Below, piece by piece: positions 60,345 to 64,000 of a DNA stretch of 64,000 nucleotides. The notes under the pieces were generated by a model. That model worked only from the letters and a program-made list of their open reading frames with translations. It searched no databases and had not been told where the DNA came from. This stretch comes from Muraenolepis orangiensis (lineage: Eukaryota > Chordata > Actinopteri > Gadiformes > Muraenolepididae): positions 26,720,245 to 26,784,244 of the forward strand of contig CM051005.1 of the NCBI GenBank assembly GCA_027704905.1. The letters are read 5' to 3'. The position numbers were made by a program, and so were the translations under genes. Within the stretch, counting starts at the first letter, position 1. The number at the start of each line of letters is the position of its first letter.

Positions 60345-61340
60345 GGATGGGCCCTTTTCACCACGTGTGTGGTGTGTGTGGACCATGTGAGGTCCTCGGA
60401 GATGTGCACACCGAGGAACTTGAAGCTGCTGACCCTCTCTACTGCAACAACGTTGATGGAGATAGGGCCGTGCTCTCCTCTCTGCTTCCTTTAGTCCACG
60501 ATCAACTCCTTGGTCTTCTTGACGTTGAGGGCGAGGCTGTTCTCCTGGCACCACTGCTCCAGCGATCCAACCTCCTCCCTGTAGGCTGTCTCGTCTTCGC
60601 CGGCGATCAGGCCCATCACTGTCGTGTCATCAGCAAACTTGATGATGACGTTGGAGCTGTGCATAGCCATGCAGTCGGGGGTGTAGAGGGAGTAGAGGAG
60701 ATGGCTCAGCACACATCCCTGGGGGGCTCCCGTGTTGAGGGTCAGTGGCTCTGAGGTGGTGCTGCCCATCCTCACCACCTGGCGGCGGTCCGACAGGAGG
60801 TCCATGATCCAGCTGCACGTGGATGGGGGCACGCCTAGACCTCTAAGCTTGGTGTCGAGCTTGGCAGGAACTATCGTATTGAACGTTGAGCTGTAGTCCA
60901 CAAACAGCATCTGCACATAACAGTTATTTCCCTCCAGGTTGGAAAGGGCAGTGTGGAGGGCCATGGCAATTGCGTCGTCCGTGGATCTGTTTTGACGATA
61001 TGCAAATTGCCATGGGTCCAGCGTGGCAGGTAACACGGAGCAAATAAAGTCCTTGACCAACCTCTCGAAGCATTTGCTGACAATCGAGGTGAGGGCTACA
61101 GGTCTATAGTCATTCAGGCATGTTACCTTGGGTTGTTAAGGGACAGGCACGATGGTGGACATCTTGAAGACCGCGGGAACAACAGCCTGGGACAGGGAGA
61201 GGTTGAAGATGTCTGCAAAGACTCCTGCCAACTGGTCTGCGCATGCTCTGAAGATGCGGCCCGGGATGTCGTCGGGGCCTGCCACCTTACGGATGTTCAA
61301 CCGCTTGAAGGTGCAGCGCACATCCGCCTCCGAGATGTTC
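60345..61340 (-). pseudogene. LINE ORF2 reverse transcriptase, second copy
   Basis: On the minus strand it is collinear with 16925-17870 of the other copy: 'FKRLNIRKVAGPDDIPGRIF', 'LDPWQFAYRQNRSTDDAIAM', 'FVDYSSTFNTIVPAKL', 'GCVLSHLLYSLYTPDC', 'IKFADDTTVMGLIAG' and 'NVKKTKELIVD'. Two in-frame stops are seen: at 61136 (Asn codon in the other copy) and near 60490 (Phe in the other copy). At the site where the 17 kb copy has a stop, this copy keeps Gln. It is truncated at both ends. Confidence 0.85.
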
Positions 61341-61344
61341 GGAA

Positions 61345-61567
61345 ATAAACTTTAAAAGGCTTTTAAATGTTTTTTGCAGAAATCCACACATGTACATATA
61401 ATCCTTCAGTCACTGTATTGTTCTTTTTATTTTTCATTTTCTTATTGTGTATTGTATATTTATATTATTGTGTTTTAGAAATTCACACTGCTGGATGGAA
61501 TGGGGAGTTAGCATTCCACTGTACTTGTGCAAATGGCAAATGGCAAATCTTCTATCTTGAATCCCCT
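61345..61567 (+). mobile_element. L2-type LINE 3' tail
   Basis: Contains 'acatgtacatataatcc', 'ttcacactgctggatgg', 'atggggagttagcattcc' and ends 'ctatcttgaatc'. It abuts the minus-strand LINE copy at its 5' end. Confidence 0.75.
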
Positions 61568-62311
61568 TGAAGTCAGCTCCTTCTTGTCATTAGTTGAACA
61601 TTAAAAACAAAACAAAAACCTCCATCATGTCAGCTCAGCTCAGCTCGGCTCTGCTAGGCGTGCAGGACGCCGGCCGCTGTCCTTTGTCTGGGCCGCGAAT
61701 TCCAGCCTCCAATACGCCGTGTGCTTTTATCCCACGCAATCCTCTGTCGGTCATTGTGACTCCAGAGTCATTATCGACGGGCAACACATGTCGGCACACA
61801 CACACACACACACACACACTCACATAAACACGTGCATGCACTTGTGCACCACTCATCTCATCCAGAAGGAGATAGACAGAGATTTAATAAACGCGGGACG
61901 GAATATTGTTTTTTAGTCATGTCTAACAGCCAGGTCTGATCTCTCTAGTCTGCCAGTTAACACTATGATATAGAATAAAGGCCTTTATGTACCACCCAGC
62001 CTGGAGGATTGAGCCGCTTAAGCTGTCATTCACCATCCATTTGCTCACTGTCCCCAGCTGCTGCTCCCTGCCAACAACCTTATAGGGAGGGGGTTTAAGA
62101 AGAAATGAGGAAGAAAAAACCCAGACCCGATTATTACATGGGGAACATCAAGCCGTCAAACACACATAGATCAATGAGCATCTTGATTGATGGCAGACAA
62201 ACAGCTCCCAGGGGAGGCCCGGCTTCACCTCCGCCACAGACGCCCGGCGAGATGGTCAAGGTCAAGCTGGAGCCGCTCAGCACACAAACAATATACAGGG
62301 CATGAGCCCCT
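61568..62311. other. unassigned, with a (CA)n tract
   Basis: A CAGCTCAGCT block at 61629-61650 and CA repeats at 61796-61820. No coding frame recognised. Confidence 0.4.
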
Positions 62312-62475
<164 letters not shown>

Positions 62476-64000
62476 GGTGGGCCGGCCGGTACCTGGAGGA
62501 GATGTGACCACGCTGTATGAGCCAAGGATGGCTAACACCAAACTCCTTCCCTGACTCCCTGCTCTTGTTAATTCGCTAACCCCAATGTAGCACCGCGCTG
62601 CTGTGCTATAGCTGCGAGTGCTTTATGGCGGGGGGGAAAGCGGCCCACCGATACACTGCAGCGGCTGATGAATTGTTTTCATTAAAGGACCGTTTTGAGA
62701 TAGAGGTGTCCCGAGGGAGATGGGCAGGGGGGAGGCACACTAGATTTCCTGAAGACGTTCTCAATTCTCTCTTCCAGCCTCCAGGGACAATAAGCCTTCA
62801 AGTAGGAGGACCCACCCTCCATGGTCCAGCCTCCCCTTCCATCCCTGCAAAGTGTGGTCCCAGTGGAGTGCTGTATCCTTTACACAATATATGAGGAGAC
62901 GCTGACATTGAGCCCTGCCTGGAGATTGGGACACACAGCCAGCAACTGGTCATCTGTTGAATCCCCACCAAACCAAAGAGGGGTCACATGATCAGCAGGA
63001 GCTATCCAACCCAATAGAAATCAGTGCACCGTCCCAGATACAGTACATATCCGTTGGTCTGAGCGTAGGAAGGAGGGTTGTTACAGATAGACTACAGAAC
63101 CATTTCTACCTCTACCTCAATGTAGCGCCACAGTAGCCTACATCACAGTAATGTGTAAAGTAATTAATCCCGTCAAGCAGTACTTGTATACCTGGCCTCA
63201 CATTAATTAAGGACCACTCAAACCATAGGTCCCCAATACAGACCCCCCCCCCCCTTGAGTTATGCTCAGTCCTTGTGATGTCACATCTCCTACAGCCTAG
63301 CCTAGCTACAGTACCCGCTACAACCGCTGAGTAATCGCCGCTGTGGTCCGGCTGGCGCTACGGGCAGGCCCACAATAAACGCCAGGGCCTCTTCACTCCC
63401 ATACAGTTTCCCACCTCCCCCTCTCTACGTCTCTACTCCCCCCCCCCTTGTGTTTCCTTCCTCTGCCGCCCCCCCCCCTCCCCTTCTTGTCCCTCCTCTG
63501 GAGAAGAAACAAATACAATTATATTATAATGGGATTCCCCCCCCCCCCCCCCACTTTGATAAAAAAAAGCACTCTTCCGTCATGTGGTTGTGTTGGATGG
63601 GGAGGAAAAATACAGGTTAAATTTTATTTTATTTTAGCGCTGCGCCTTTTTATATGCAAATGAGGGTGCTGTAGCCCCGCCCATTTATTTACTGTCACAG
63701 GTATGCAGACCCCCCCGCCTCCGAACACGCCCGCCAGACCCCTCCACCTCGTCTATTGAGGACGGAGCCCTGGAGGATCCCAGACTGAATAGATTAGGAT
63801 TCCAAAGAGCTCCTTTGATCAGGTGACAATGTGCTGGGGAGGATTGTGTGTGGCGCTGCTCACACAAATAAAGAATGGACCATCTAATTGTATTGCAGTG
63901 TCTGGCTGTGGGTGTGCAGAGGAATTTATCTGAGAGGCTGGCTTTATAATGGTCTGACAGGTGGTGACGGTATCAGTGGAGATGGATAGAGAGACATAGA
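62476..64000. other. unassigned sequence
   Basis: No supported coding frame. C runs at 63241-63254, 63439-63476 and 63537-63552. At 63646-63690 a TATA-like 'tttttatatg', an octamer ATGCAAAT and a CCCGCCC box lie close together. Confidence 0.4.

Noticed and set aside
60345..61567. Twin-priming inversion of one LINE
   Set aside because: The two parts have signatures of two different tail families, so separate insertions are the simpler reading; kept as a finding to check.

Overview
The window looks like a piece of a teleost (ray-finned fish) nuclear genome assembly, and almost all that can be recognised in it is repeat-derived. The reasons for 'fish' are the mixture of repeat families: many L2/CR1-type LINE pieces, Rex1- and Rex3-like tails, a Tx1-like LINE end, tRNA-derived SINEs, a CsRn1-like and another Ty3/gypsy element, a DIRS-like piece, hAT and pogo/Tigger transposons, a TTAA-flanked MITE, and an extreme load of TG and GA dinucleotide repeats. 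A run of exactly 1,000 N (38874-39873) marks a scaffold gap. I see no host protein-coding gene, tRNA or rRNA gene, CRISPR array or bacterial operon that I can support; every protein-like stretch is a broken transposon open frame or the translation of a simple repeat.

Layout. 1-9.5 kb: L2 fragments in both orientations, a solo LTR sitting inside an L2 tail (2741-3069), a hAT fragment with a palindromic tail (3766-4880), a SINE, and a DIRS-like piece. 9.5-12.3 kb: a 2.7 kb degenerate TG/TACTG array, split by a short copy of the repeat that also lies at 195-390. 12.3-13.9 kb: three CT tracts with unique, possibly non-coding conserved sequence between them. 13.9-19.9 kb: a decayed Ty3/gypsy polyprotein truncated by a LINE whose ORF2 has one stop codon, which is itself interrupted by a 1,359 bp Tigger element with intact TIRs and TA duplication. 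20.1-24 kb: a near-complete hAT copy, an integrase-like pseudogene, a foldback element, a further hAT copy carrying a 56 bp Rex3-like insertion with a target-site duplication, and TG arrays. 24-28 kb: mostly unassigned sequence and simple repeats.

28.2-29.9 kb: an internally deleted gypsy element with an LTR, a tRNA-Trp primer binding site, gag and integrase remnants and a SINE insertion. 30-37.9 kb: minisatellites, including a 15-copy 56-bp array next to a 60-bp array. 38-38.9 kb: Tx1-like LINE end running into the gap. 41.5-42.7 kb: a 24-bp minisatellite and a LINE with a mutated RT active site that an L2 tail has entered. 44-46.2 kb: an LTR with an 18-nt match to tRNA-Arg, a THAP zinc-finger remnant, a hAT MITE and a PNMA-like gag pseudogene. 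46-58 kb: microsatellites, a SINE, LINE 3' ends and unassigned sequence. 58-61.6 kb: the TTAA MITE and three LINE fragments. 61.6-64 kb: a CT tract and unassigned sequence.

The genes do not work together as a pathway. What the window records is the order of insertion events: several nests can be read directly from split elements and duplicated target sites. All family names come from motif recognition by eye; no search was run.
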